From the NCBI RefSeq assembly GCF_042665155.1, contig NZ_JBHTCG010000001.1:1-64000 (forward strand): a DNA stretch of 64,000 bases, read 5' to 3'. Both the position numbers and the translations under genes were made by a program. Every line of letters begins with the position of its first letter. Position 1 is the first letter of the stretch. A model generated the notes under the pieces. The model had not been told where the DNA came from, did not search any database, and was given only the letters and a program-made list of their open reading frames with translations. Of the stretch, positions 23,631 to 35,101 are shown one piece after another. This DNA is from Sphaerisporangium rhizosphaerae (lineage in GTDB: Bacteria > Actinomycetota > Actinomycetes > Streptosporangiales > Streptosporangiaceae).

Positions 23631-24905
23631 TCATCCGGCGAGCAGGTCCAAGGTGAGGGCCGCCGACCAGGAGAAGTCGCGGCATCCCCGTCCCATGCCG
23701 TCGAAGGGGTCGAAGCACTCTCGGAACCCCGCCTGGCGCACCAGGCGAAGGGTGGCGGTCGCGAGCAGCCTCTCCAGGGCCCCGAGGCCGTGCCCGGCCG
23801 CGGCCTGCCGCAGCAGCCAGTTGGTGTTCACCCACGACGGCCCGCGCCAGTACCTCTCCCGGTCGAACTGCAGCGCCCGCACCTCGCAGCTCGGCACCGG
23901 GTAGCCGCTCGGGCCGAGGAAGCACGACTCCAGCAGCTCGACCAGCGGCCCGACGACCGTCGCGGGCATGCCCGGGTCCAGCAGCGGGCCGAACCCGCCG
24001 ATCGTGCGGATCGGGATGAGCGACCCGGCACGCAGATCGCGCGCGTAGAACGCGCCCTCCCACAGGCGGGCCAGCAGTCCGCCGCGGATCCGCTCGGCGG
24101 CCTCCTCGAACGGCCGGCCGTCGGCCCCGATGACCCCGGCCAGGTCGGCCAGCGCCAGGCAGGAGGCCAGCCAGATGCCGTTGAACATGGGGTCCTCGAC
24201 GGCGAAGGGGTGCTCGTCGCGCAGGTAGCCCGGGCCGTACCCGGCGTCGCGGTAGCGCAGGGCCAGCCAGACCCAGCGGTCGTGGTGGCTGTCGGAGCGC
24301 CAGTCCTCCAGCCCGCAGGCGTAGCCGACCATGGGCAGCGCGGCCAGCGGGGCGTCCCAGGCGGGACTGTCGTCCAGGCCGGACTCCCAGGGATGGACGA
24401 TCGCCGCCAGGCCCTCGCCGCCGAGGTCGCGGGCGGAGGCCAGGTACCGGTGCTGGGCCACCAGGCACGGCCAGGTCCTGCGGACGAACGCGAGCGCCGC
24501 GTCGCGGTCACGGGCGTAACGCCAGATCCACCACACGGCGCAGGCGTGGAGCGGCGGCTGGGTGAGGCCGGAGGTGGGCACCCCGCGCGGCGCGGCGGCG
24601 CACTCCCCCGAACGCCAGATCGACGGCCCCGGGTAGTAGGAGTCCCTGGCGGCCGGGTCGAAGACGATGTGCGGCACCATGCCGGTGCTCCACTGGCCGG
24701 CGAACAGGCTCAGCAGCTCCTCGCAGGCGCGCGACCACCGGCGCCGGGACAGGCCGATCGCCACGAACGCCGAATCCCAGCTCCACTGGTGGGGGTAGCG
24801 CCCCACCGAGGGGACGGTGGCCGTTCCCGTCCAGTTCGCGTCAAGCACGTCGAGTGCGGCCCGCTCGAGCGCGGTGTCCTCGTCGGGCGCGGACCGCGCG
24901 TCCAT
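23631..24905 (-). CDS. GH63-like glycosidase (glucosylglycerate/mannosylglycerate hydrolase type)
   Basis: A 424-residue (alpha/alpha)6-barrel hydrolase. SVGRYPHQWSWDSAFVAIGL near residue 50 and HPWESGLDDSPAWDAPL near residue 215 are the active-site segments of the MGH1-like/GH63 group, where the ESGLDDS Asp serves as acid. Characterised relatives hydrolyse glucosylglycerate or mannosylglycerate, compatible solutes of actinobacteria. A C-terminal FDGMGRGCRDFSWSAALTLD completes the barrel. No signal peptide is present, so it should recycle intracellular solutes. The substrate is inferred from family memory. A long hairpin separates it from rpoD upstream. Confidence 0.78.
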   Translation of the reverse strand: MDARSAPDEDTALERAALDVLDANWTGTATVPSVGRYPHQWSWDSAFVAIGLSRRRWSRACEELLSLFAGQWSTGMVPHIVFDPAARDSYYPGPSIWRSGECAAAPRGVPTSGLTQPPLHACAVWWIWRYARDRDAALAFVRRTWPCLVAQHRYLASARDLGGEGLAAIVHPWESGLDDSPAWDAPLAALPMVGYACGLEDWRSDSHHDRWVWLALRYRDAGYGPGYLRDEHPFAVEDPMFNGIWLASCLALADLAGVIGADGRPFEEAAERIRGGLLARLWEGAFYARDLRAGSLIPIRTIGGFGPLLDPGMPATVVGPLVELLESCFLGPSGYPVPSCEVRALQFDRERYWRGPSWVNTNWLLRQAAAGHGLGALERLLATATLRLVRQAGFRECFDPFDGMGRGCRDFSWSAALTLDLLAG

Positions 24906-24976
24906 CGGCTCGGCGGCAGGAGGGGCGTCCCTGCCGTCCCTCCTCCCTGGTCCCCGCGGGCCCCCGTGCTGATGGG

Positions 24977-25026
24977 CCCGCGCCCGTCCGGGGCCTATGG
25001 CCTTGACGGCCCTGGACGGGCGCGGG
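24977..25026 (-). terminator. Terminator hairpin after the sigma factor gene
   Basis: CCCGCGCCCGTCC (24977-24989) and GGACGGGCGCGGG (25014-25026) form a perfect 13-bp stem, extended inward by GGGCC/GGCCC after a one-base mismatch. It starts 6 bases past the rpoD stop. Confidence 0.75.
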
Positions 25027-25031
25027 AGGTC

Positions 25032-26183
25032 TCAGTCGAGGTAGTCGCGCAGCATCTGCGCCCGCGTCGGGTGACGTAACTTGGCCAGCGTCTTGGACTC
25101 GATCTGGCGGATGCGCTCGCGGGTGACCCCGAACTCCCTGCCGACCTCCTCCAGCGTCCTCGGGTGCCCGTCGGACAGCCCGAAGCGAAGCTGGATGATG
25201 CGCTGCTCGCGATCGGAGAGAGTGGCGAGGATGTCGTCGAGCTGGTCCTGCAACATGATGAACGCCGCCGCCTCGATGGGCACCACGGCGTCGGCGTCCT
25301 CGATGAAGTCACCGAGGTCGGAGTCCTCCTCGCCGATCGGCGACTGCAGGGACACCGGCTCCTGCGCGATGCGCTGGATCTCCACCACGCGGTCCACGGG
25401 GAGGTCCATCTCCATCGCGATCTCCTCGGGAGCGGGCTCCCGGCCGAGATCCTGGTGGAGCTGGCGCTGCACGCGGACCAGCTTGTTGATCGTCTCGACC
25501 ATGTGCACGGGAATTCGAATCGTCCGCGCCTGGTCGGCGATCGCCCGGGTGATGGCCTGGCGAATCCACCACGTGGCGTAGGTGGAGAACTTATATCCCT
25601 TGGTGTAGTCGAATTTCTCCACCGCGCGGATCAGCCCGAGGTTGCCCTCCTGGATGAGGTCGAGGAACAGCATTCCGCGGCCCACATAGCGTTTGGCGAT
25701 GGACACCACGAGCCGCAGGTTGGCCTCGATGAGCCGCTGCTTGGCCCGGACGCCCTCCCAGACGAGCTCCTCGAACTCGGGCTTGACCAGCCGTATGCCG
25801 ATGTCGCACAGTTTGTCCTCGGCGAACAGGCCGGCTTCGATCGCCTTCGCCAGCTCCACCTCCTCCTCCGCCGTCAGGAGCGGCACGCGGCCGATCTCCC
25901 GCAGGTAGATGCGGACGAGGTCGCTGGTCGGCGCCCGCTTGCCGACATCCTCCTCATCGGGCCGGACGGTGTCGTCGTCGCCTTGCGGCTCGAGCACCTC
26001 CACACCCTTTTCGGCGAGCATCCGCACGACACGCTCCAGCGCGTCGGCCGGCAACTCGGAGCGGTCGAGCGCGGCGGCGACGTCGTCGACGGTGACGCTG
26101 CCGCGCTCCTTTCCTCTCGCGACGAGATCCGCCACCTGGTCTACTACCGACGGCGGTCCACTTGGCAGCACCGATGCACCCAC
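25032..26183 (-). CDS. rpoD: RNA polymerase sigma-70 factor, primary (HrdB/RpoD) type
   Basis: A 383-residue group 1 or 2 sigma factor. Region 1.2 (TSDLVRIYLREIGRVPLL), region 2 (LVVSIAKRYVGRGMLFLDLI and TYATWWIRQAITRAIADQ) for -10 recognition, region 3 and region 4 (RTLEEVGREFGVTRERIRQI) are complete. The N-terminal region 1.1 part is short (about 85 residues) and lacks the very long acidic extension of Streptomyces HrdB. The start is GTG at 26183, with no good ribosome-binding site but a CAGACT box about 7 bases upstream, so a leaderless message is possible. It lies downstream of dnaG on the same strand, the usual macromolecular-synthesis order. Confidence 0.92.
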   Translation of the reverse strand: MGASVLPSGPPSVVDQVADLVARGKERGSVTVDDVAAALDRSELPADALERVVRMLAEKGVEVLEPQGDDDTVRPDEEDVGKRAPTSDLVRIYLREIGRVPLLTAEEEVELAKAIEAGLFAEDKLCDIGIRLVKPEFEELVWEGVRAKQRLIEANLRLVVSIAKRYVGRGMLFLDLIQEGNLGLIRAVEKFDYTKGYKFSTYATWWIRQAITRAIADQARTIRIPVHMVETINKLVRVQRQLHQDLGREPAPEEIAMEMDLPVDRVVEIQRIAQEPVSLQSPIGEEDSDLGDFIEDADAVVPIEAAAFIMLQDQLDDILATLSDREQRIIQLRFGLSDGHPRTLEEVGREFGVTRERIRQIESKTLAKLRHPTRAQMLRDYLD

Positions 26184-26316
26184 GGTGCATAGTCTGCGGT
26201 ATAGGGGCGGTAAAAGGGCAGGCCTATTTTTGTCACCCGAGGTAAGGCCGGAGCCATTACCGAATTGAGATCGGACAAAGAGTTTGGCTGCTCTGAGAAG
26301 CGGAAAGTAAGGTTAA

Positions 26317-28185
26317 TTACGCTCCGACGGCGCGTTCTCTTAAGACCCGGCGTTGTTGTTCGAGCGCCACCAGTTCCCCGAAGAGCCGGTTGTAGTCCTG
26401 CTGCTGCTCAACAGGGTTGAGGCGCTCCATCTTGGCCTTGATCTGCACCAGCGCCCTGGTGACGGCGATCTCGGCGAGCCGGGCCAGCACGGCCTGGCCG
26501 TAGCGCTCTTCGCCGGCCAGGTCGGCCCGCACCGGATCGACCGCGAACCTGGTCGCCAGGGCGCGCAGGCCGTCGTCCTCGGTGGCGGCGAGCAGCATGT
26601 CGACCCACTCGCGCCCGCCGGGGCCGCCCGCGACCGTGCCGCCCGCCGCCGTGACCAGGCCGTACAGGGCGACGTGCTCGGGCACGGTGAACGCCTCGGC
26701 CCCGAGGGCGTCGAACTCGGGCCCCATGAGCGCGGGACGCTGCACTGCGAGCTTCAGCGCCTCCGCCTCGATGCGCACCACCGGGTCGGCGGAGTCGGCC
26801 GGCGGGGGCGCGCTCGCCCGCCGTGCGGGCCGTTCGGGCGCCGCCCTGCCCCCCGCGCGGCCCGCGACCTCCTGGATGCGCCGCAGCACCAGCCGCTCGT
26901 CCATGAAGCCGAGCCAGCGGTCGAGGTCGACGGCGTACCTGCCGCGCAGCGCGGAATCCTTGATGCCGGCCACCAGCGGGGCGGCGGCGTCCAGGGCGGC
27001 CAGGCGGCCCTCGTTGGTGGTCAGCTCGTAGCGCGAGATGACGCTGCGGATGGCGAACGCGAACAACGGCTCGCGGGCGGCGACCAGATCGCGGACGGCG
27101 GCGTCGCCGTGCTTGACCCGCAGGTCGCACGGGTCGAGCCCGTCAGGTTGCACGGCCACGAAGGTCTGGGTGACGAACTTCTGCTCGTCGGCGAAGGCGC
27201 GCAGGGCGGCCTTCTGGCCGGCGGAGTCGCCGTCGAAGGTGAACACGACCTCGCCGCGGAACTCGGCCTGGTCGAGCAGCAGGCGGCGCAGCACCTTGAT
27301 GTGCTCCTCGCCGAAGGAGGTGCCGCAGGTGGCGACCGCCGTCGGCACGCCGGCCAGGTGGCAGGCCATGACGTCGGTGTAGCCCTCGACGACGACGGCC
27401 TGGGAGCGCTTGGAGATCTCGCGCTTGGCCAGGTCGATGCCGTACAGCACCGTGCTCTTCTTGTAGATCGGGCTCTCGGGGGTGTTGAGGTACTTGGGCC
27501 CGTCGTCGCCGTCGAGCAGTTTGCGCGCGCCGAAGCCGATCACGTCGCCGGTGATGTCGCGGATGGGCCAGACGAGCCGGCCGCGGAAGCGGTCGACCGG
27601 GCCGCGGCGCCCCTCGCGGGCCAGGCCGCCCTTGATCAGCTCGTTGGCGGTGAACCCCCGGCCCAGCAGGTGGCGGGCGAGGCGATCCCACTCGGACGGG
27701 GCGAAGCCGACCCCGAAGTGCTCGGCGTCGACGCGTTCGAAGCCACGCTCGGACAGGAAACGGCGGCCGGGCGCCGCCTCGGGGGTCTCCAGCTGGGCGG
27801 CGTAGAACTCGGCGGCGGCCCGGTGGGCCTCGATGAGCCGGCTGCGCTCGCCCTGCTCGCGCCCGGGGACGTACCCGCCCTGCTCGTAGCGGAGCTGGAT
27901 GCCCGCGCGCTGCGCCAGCCGCTCGATCGCGTCGGCGAACGACAGCAGCTCCAGCTTGCGGACGAAGGTGATGACGTCGCCGCCCTCGCCGCAACCGAAG
28001 CAGTACCAGTAGCCGCGGGAGGGGGTGACGTTGAACGAGGGGGACTTCTCCTCGTGGAAGGGGCACAGGCCTTTGAGATTGCCGCCGCCGGCGTTGCGAA
28101 GCTGGATGTGCTCCCCCACGACGTCGGCGATCGATGAGCGCTCTCGCACGAGCGCGATGTCCTCGTCACTGATCCGCCCTGCCAC
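26317..28185 (-). CDS. dnaG: DNA primase
   Basis: A 622-residue primase that makes RNA primers for DNA replication. The N-terminal zinc ribbon is CPFHEEKSPSFNVTPSRGYW followed by YCFGCGEGG (CHCC). The TOPRIM catalytic core contains VVEGYTDVMA and VVFTFDGDSAGQKAA, and the C-terminal helical helicase-interaction domain includes VQIKAKMERLNPVEQQQDYN. Between core and tail lies a Pro/Ala/Arg-rich linker. The GTG start at 28185 has no Shine-Dalgarno but sits 6 bases after a TAGACT box, suggesting leaderless translation. rpoD follows after about 130 bases. Confidence 0.96.
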   Translation of the reverse strand: MAGRISDEDIALVRERSSIADVVGEHIQLRNAGGGNLKGLCPFHEEKSPSFNVTPSRGYWYCFGCGEGGDVITFVRKLELLSFADAIERLAQRAGIQLRYEQGGYVPGREQGERSRLIEAHRAAAEFYAAQLETPEAAPGRRFLSERGFERVDAEHFGVGFAPSEWDRLARHLLGRGFTANELIKGGLAREGRRGPVDRFRGRLVWPIRDITGDVIGFGARKLLDGDDGPKYLNTPESPIYKKSTVLYGIDLAKREISKRSQAVVVEGYTDVMACHLAGVPTAVATCGTSFGEEHIKVLRRLLLDQAEFRGEVVFTFDGDSAGQKAALRAFADEQKFVTQTFVAVQPDGLDPCDLRVKHGDAAVRDLVAAREPLFAFAIRSVISRYELTTNEGRLAALDAAAPLVAGIKDSALRGRYAVDLDRWLGFMDERLVLRRIQEVAGRAGGRAAPERPARRASAPPPADSADPVVRIEAEALKLAVQRPALMGPEFDALGAEAFTVPEHVALYGLVTAAGGTVAGGPGGREWVDMLLAATEDDGLRALATRFAVDPVRADLAGEERYGQAVLARLAEIAVTRALVQIKAKMERLNPVEQQQDYNRLFGELVALEQQRRVLRERAVGA

Positions 28186-28191
28186 GCCGCG

Positions 28192-28197
28192 AGTCTA
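28192..28197 (-). promoter_or_regulatory. Candidate -10 box of a leaderless dnaG transcript
   Basis: On the minus strand TAGACT is followed by 6 bases and then the GTG start, as for the two lacI-family genes in this window. No convincing -35 is visible. Confidence 0.4.
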
Positions 28198-28425
28198 CGA
28201 CTCGGCGCCGACACTCCGCTCCGGCGGCCGTCCCGGCCCGGCGGGACCCGCCGGGGCCGGACACCGCACGCCCCGGAGCGTCAGGGGTCGCCGCGCCAGC
28301 GTGACCGGCCGGTTACCGTCGGTTCCATCCCAAGATGGGGGATTTTCGGCGAATAAGCGGTGATGGTGGCGCAGGTCGGTTACAAAGGGAACGCTCATAT
28401 CGGTAACGTCTGGCGGGTGGAGATC

Positions 28426-29343
28426 ATGCGATCGGGGCGACTGGCCGCCATCGGAGCGGCCGTGCTGGTCAGCGCCGCCTGTGCGGCCCCCGGCGGGGTG
28501 GCCGGCATCAGCACGCTGCCGCCCGCGCCCCCCATGCAGGACGTGGCGGCGACCGGGGCCGCGACCGGCACGCCGGACGCGCTTCCCAGCCCCGACGTCT
28601 CGCCCACCGGCGAGGGCGGCACGGAGATCGACGCCGCCACCCTGAAGCCGACCCCGTCGGCCTCCCCCGGCTCCCCCGGCGACGTCAGGCCGCCGCGCGG
28701 CGACGACCCGGTCCGCGTGCCCCCGCCGAGGCTGTCGCGGTTCACTTACGTCTTCCCGGTCCGCGGGTGCCGGGTCAGCTACGCCCGCAAGCAGCTCGTG
28801 CTGCCCAAGACCACCATCTGGGCGGGCAAGGGCTGCTCGTACGTCTCCCCGGTCGGCGGCGTCGTGCACGAGGTGAGCACGACCGACCGCTGGAGGCCGG
28901 CCACCGACCACGGGACCGACCGCGAGGGCCGGTTCGTGTCCGTCCTCGGCGACGACGGGGTGCGCTACTTCGGCGGGCACCTCGACACCGTCGAGGCGGG
29001 CGTCCGGCCGGGGACGCGCGTCGCCGCGGGCCAGGTGCTCGGGCGCGTCGGCGACTCGGGCGACGCGCGGGGCCAGGGGGCCAACCTGTACTTCTCGGTG
29101 TCCTGGGCGACCGCCTCGCGCTACTGGTGGGTGCGCCGCGGGATGGTCGATCCGTGGACCTACCTGGACGCGTGGCTGCACGGCAATCCGACCCTGTCCC
29201 CCGCCGAGCAGGTGGCGGCGGCGCGCGCCCGGGTCGGCGCCACGCCCGCCTGCCGCACGCTGTGCGCCTCCAAGCCGGTCAAGAAGAAGCCCACGCCGGT
29301 CCCCACCCAGACCGCCGAACCCGACTCCGTCACCACCGGCTGA
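28426..29343 (+). CDS. LytM/M23-like lipoprotein with degenerate catalytic site
   Basis: A 305-residue exported lipoprotein. The signal ends in LVSAAC, a lipobox with the lipidated Cys at about residue 19, followed by a long Pro/Ser/Thr-rich tether (about 20-100) and an M23 peptidase-like beta fold (about 105-255: YVFPVRGCRVSYA, YVSPVGGVVHEVS, FVSVLGDDGVRYFGGHLDTV, GRVGDSGDARGQG). Active M23 enzymes end with an HxH motif in HLHFEV; here the same place reads NLYFSV, and the first zinc-site His is also not in the usual context. It is therefore probably a non-catalytic wall-binding or amidase-activating protein. The start has GGGTGGAG upstream. It is divergent from dnaG. Confidence 0.8.
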   Translation: MRSGRLAAIGAAVLVSAACAAPGGVAGISTLPPAPPMQDVAATGAATGTPDALPSPDVSPTGEGGTEIDAATLKPTPSASPGSPGDVRPPRGDDPVRVPPPRLSRFTYVFPVRGCRVSYARKQLVLPKTTIWAGKGCSYVSPVGGVVHEVSTTDRWRPATDHGTDREGRFVSVLGDDGVRYFGGHLDTVEAGVRPGTRVAAGQVLGRVGDSGDARGQGANLYFSVSWATASRYWWVRRGMVDPWTYLDAWLHGNPTLSPAEQVAAARARVGATPACRTLCASKPVKKKPTPVPTQTAEPDSVTTG

Positions 29344-29432
29344 CGCCACTCCGTGGACCGGCCGGCGGAGGCCACCGCCCCTGCCGGCCGCTCCGGGCCG
29401 CCATGCGTCCGCGTGTGCGGCGCCGAGCTTCG

Positions 29433-30458
29433 TCAGGGAGCGCCGATCCTCGCCGCGATGATCGGGGCCAGGCGGTCGGCGATCTTGACGTGCCCCGCGT
29501 CGTTCGGGTGCACGGAGTCGCTGAGGTCGGCGCTGGTCAGCCAGCCCTCGGTGTTGACGTAGACGACGTTGGGGTCGCCGCCGTCGTTGAGCGCCTTGAC
29601 CGCGGCCTGGGTCTGGGCGACGAACTTCGCACGGAAGGTCTCCATCGCAAAGATCGTCGCGTACGGGTACTTCGCCCGCACCTCGCGCAGCAGGTTGGTG
29701 TAGGAGGCCTGGAACTCCGGGGTGTGCACGCCGTGGCCGGAGTCGTTGGTGCCGAGGTTGATGACCACCACGTTGGCCTGGTAGCGGGAGAAGTCCCAGT
29801 CCGGGGTCGCCGCGTTGGGGTTCAGCTTGAGGAACTGCCGCTCCAGCCCCACGCATCCGTCGGCCGTGGCGACCAGGCAGGCGCCGCCCTGGGCGATCTG
29901 CGTGTGCCGCACGTGGAGCCGCTCGCCGACCAGCCACCCGTACGCCGTCAGCGCGTTCTTGGAGGTGGTGGTCCCCACGGTGATCGAGTCGCCGACGAAC
30001 TCCAGCAGCGTCGAAGGCACGTTCGCGCGGAAGGTGCTCGCGCCCGCGTCCAGGACCAGTCCCTGGAACACCGCGTCGCCGTGGTAGGACCCGGCGACGA
30101 CGCGGTAGGAGACGCGCAGCGTGTGGTCGCCCGCTCGCAGCGGCGTCGAGGTGAGGTTCACCGTGCCGCTGACGTTGGTGCGGTAGACGAACGGGGCGCC
30201 GTCGATGCTGTAGTACAGGTCGATGGCGCCGCGCTGCTTGAGCTTGACCGTCGTCCCGGTGAAGCCGGTGGTGAAGTAGGCTCCCGCCCAGTACGGCGTG
30301 TAGGCCGCCGGGTTGCGGGTGTCCCAGCGGCCGGTGAAGGAGATGTTGGCGTCCGTCGGCGAGCCGTCGCCGGTCGCCGCCGTCGCCGGGAGAGGCGCGA
30401 CGCCGCCGATGACCAGGGCCGTCACCGCCCCCATGATGAGAGCTCTGAACCTCGGCAT
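29433..30458 (-). CDS. Secreted SGNH/GDSL esterase of carbohydrate esterase family 2 type
   Basis: A 341-residue secreted esterase. A signal peptide (about residues 1-28) is followed by a beta-sandwich domain (about 30-140, ISFTGRWDTRNP, YYSIDGAPFVYRTN) and an SGNH hydrolase domain. That domain has EFVGDSITVG with the nucleophile Ser, the Gly block near AQGGACL, NLGTNDSG with the Asn, and SDSVHPNDAGHVKIA with the catalytic Asp and His. This two-domain layout is that of CE2 acetyl-polysaccharide esterases such as acetyl-xylan esterases. The ATG at 30458 begins the signal sequence and has CGAGGA upstream. It probably deacetylates plant or fungal polysaccharides and is convergent with the LytM-like gene. 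Confidence 0.85.
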   Translation of the reverse strand: MPRFRALIMGAVTALVIGGVAPLPATAATGDGSPTDANISFTGRWDTRNPAAYTPYWAGAYFTTGFTGTTVKLKQRGAIDLYYSIDGAPFVYRTNVSGTVNLTSTPLRAGDHTLRVSYRVVAGSYHGDAVFQGLVLDAGASTFRANVPSTLLEFVGDSITVGTTTSKNALTAYGWLVGERLHVRHTQIAQGGACLVATADGCVGLERQFLKLNPNAATPDWDFSRYQANVVVINLGTNDSGHGVHTPEFQASYTNLLREVRAKYPYATIFAMETFRAKFVAQTQAAVKALNDGGDPNVVYVNTEGWLTSADLSDSVHPNDAGHVKIADRLAPIIAARIGAP

Positions 30459-30752
30459 GTGATCGTCCTCGCTCGTGGCGGAGCCCGCCGCGTCCGGCCG
30501 CGGCACGGCGCCGGGTGGGGGAATGATCAGGACGTGATGATCGGTCTTCGACGCTAGGTCGGCTCGCGCGGCGCGGCAACGGCCGCGGGGCCGCCCGCAC
30601 CCGCCGCCCCGGCTCTTCCCCAGCTCACCCGGCGGTCCGCCGCCGCGCGGCCGTGTAACTTACAGCCGGGACGGCGGGCACCAGGCGAGCGGAACACCAG
30701 GACGTCGGACGCCGGCGTGGCCGGGCGGGCGCGCCGGGCGGGGCGGGGCGGG

Positions 30753-31988
30753 TCAGGCGCGGGAGCTGAGTGAGCGGTGCAGGGCGACGGCGCTGACGTC
30801 GGTGAGCGAGGCGATCTGGTCGACCACCACCCGCAGCCGGGCGGCGTCGTCGGCCGCTCCGGCGAAGGCCGGGCGCAGGGCGGGCTCCAGCGTCCCGGGC
30901 GCGCCCAGCATGATCATGGACGCCAGCTCCGCGATGAGGTCGCGCTGGCGCGCCTGGTTGGCGTGGTGGTCCTCCCGGGACATCACGTAGTGCGCCGTGA
31001 CCCCCTTGAGCAGCGCGCACTCCAGCCGGGTGACCCGGGGCACGATCAGGTCGGCGCCGTACCGGGTGCGGCCCCGGCCGTAGGCGCTGGTCGTCGCCTC
31101 CTGCGCCGACAGGCAGAACCGGCCGATCAGGGCGCTGGTGAAGGACTTCAGCGCCACCAGGTCGGCCATGGTCTCCTCGAACCGCGCCGGCCACAGCGGC
31201 GCGGCCACCAGGTGGGCCAGCGTCTCCTCCAGCTCGGTGAGGCAGGAGTCGCCCGCGTACCACTTCAGCGTGCGCTCGCACACCTCGCGCCGCTCCCCCG
31301 CGTCGAACAGCAGTTCCGGGGTGAGGTGCCCGGAGTGCAGCGCGTCCTCCAGGTCGTGCACGGAGTAGGCGACATCGTCGGACCAGTCCATGACCTGCGC
31401 CTCGAAGCTGACCCTGCCCTCGGGCGCGCCCTGCCTCGCCCAGTCGAAGACGGGCAGGTCGTCGGGGTAGACGCCGAACTTCGGGCCGTGCGCGGAGGTC
31501 CAGGGGTACTTCAGGGACGAGTCGAGCGTCGCGCGGGTGAGGTTCAGTCCGGCGCTGCGGCCGTCGCCGGTGAGGACCTTGGCCTCCAGGCGGGTCAGCA
31601 GGCGCAGGCTCTGGGCGTTGCCCTCGAAGCCGCCGCACCGGGCCGCCAGCTCGTTGAGCGCCGTCTCGCCGTTGTGCCCGAACGGGGGGTGGCCGAGGTC
31701 GTGGGCGAGACAGGCGGTCTCGACCAGGTCGGGGTCGCAGCCGAGCGCCTTGCCCAGCTCCCGGCCGATCTGCGCGCACTCCAGCGAGTGGGTCAGGCGG
31801 GTGCGCGGGATGTGGCGGCCATGGTCGGGGATCTCGCCCGGGCCGACGACCTGCGTCTTCGCGGCGAGCCGCCGCAGCGCGGAGCTGTGCAGCACCCGCG
31901 CCCGGTCGCGCTCGAACGCGCTGCGCTCAGGGTTGCCGGGAGGTTCCGGCACCCATCTGGCCTGGTCGAAGTCGTCGTAGCCTGTCAT
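30753..31988 (-). CDS. dgt: Deoxyguanosinetriphosphate triphosphohydrolase-like protein
   Basis: A 411-residue HD-domain protein that cleaves dNTPs to deoxynucleosides and triphosphate. The metal-binding residues are in TRLTHSLECAQIGRELG and ETACLAHDLGHPPFGHNGE, both complete. The length and the FERDRARVLHSSALRRLAAK opening are those of the Dgt subfamily usually found next to dnaG in actinobacteria; here dnaG lies 2.6 kb away on the same strand, with two genes between. The ATG at 31988 has no clear ribosome-binding site; a hairpin begins only 5 bases upstream. Confidence 0.93.
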   Translation of the reverse strand: MTGYDDFDQARWVPEPPGNPERSAFERDRARVLHSSALRRLAAKTQVVGPGEIPDHGRHIPRTRLTHSLECAQIGRELGKALGCDPDLVETACLAHDLGHPPFGHNGETALNELAARCGGFEGNAQSLRLLTRLEAKVLTGDGRSAGLNLTRATLDSSLKYPWTSAHGPKFGVYPDDLPVFDWARQGAPEGRVSFEAQVMDWSDDVAYSVHDLEDALHSGHLTPELLFDAGERREVCERTLKWYAGDSCLTELEETLAHLVAAPLWPARFEETMADLVALKSFTSALIGRFCLSAQEATTSAYGRGRTRYGADLIVPRVTRLECALLKGVTAHYVMSREDHHANQARQRDLIAELASMIMLGAPGTLEPALRPAFAGAADDAARLRVVVDQIASLTDVSAVALHRSLSSRA

Positions 31989-31992
31989 CGGT

Positions 31993-32013
31993 AGCGGGGA
32001 TGCTACCCCCGCT
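31993..32013. promoter_or_regulatory. Hairpin immediately upstream of dgt
   Basis: AGCGGGG (31993-31999) and CCCCGCT (32007-32013) form a perfect 7-bp stem with a 7-base loop. It ends five bases before the dgt start codon, so if transcribed it would hide the ribosome-binding region; as DNA it could be an operator. Confidence 0.45.
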
Positions 32014-32122
32014 ATGGGTCGCGCATGACAAACATGCAGGAAACTCACGATGTCCGGACGCATTTCGTCTTCCCCCGCAGGTCAGGCGGCCCGTGAGTAA
32101 CCCCTGCCCCGGCCGTCGCCAC

Positions 32123-32161
32123 CCCTGTCCGGCCGGAGGAGGCCCCTTCGGCCGGACAGGG
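32123..32161 (-). terminator. Terminator hairpin after ppdK
   Basis: CCCTGTCCGGCCG (32123-32135) and CGGCCGGACAGGG (32149-32161) form a perfect 13-bp stem with a 13-base loop, about 90 bases past the ppdK stop. Confidence 0.75.
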
Positions 32162-32252
32162 CCTGGATGGACGGAAGCCGGGCCGTCGCGCGAAGCGGAC
32201 GAGCGACGGCCGGCGGGATCCGGGCTCCGCGCACAACCCGGGCGGGGCGCGG

Positions 32253-34913
<2,661 letters not shown>

Positions 34914-35026
34914 TGGGACCCCTCCAACGACTCCTCCGGCGTACGGTTCCGCCTCTTTCCGGGGGACTCTACCTACGATTAACGGAAGGAAACGTCACCG
35001 GCCTATCAGAGGGACGTTCGCCCTGC

Positions 35027-35047
35027 TAGACCCAATATAGCGGTCTA
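35027..35047 (-). promoter_or_regulatory. Probable ppdK promoter -10 enclosed by an inverted repeat
   Basis: TAGACC (35027-35032) and GGTCTA (35042-35047) flank nine bases that contain TATATT on the minus strand (35034-35039). The box would start a ppdK transcript with a leader of about 115 bases, and a repressor bound to the repeat would cover it. Confidence 0.55.
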
Positions 35048-35101
35048 ATCCAATCGACCCCGGGGGCGGGACGGCCAGAAAAGGAGCCGGCCACCGGGCA
35101 A

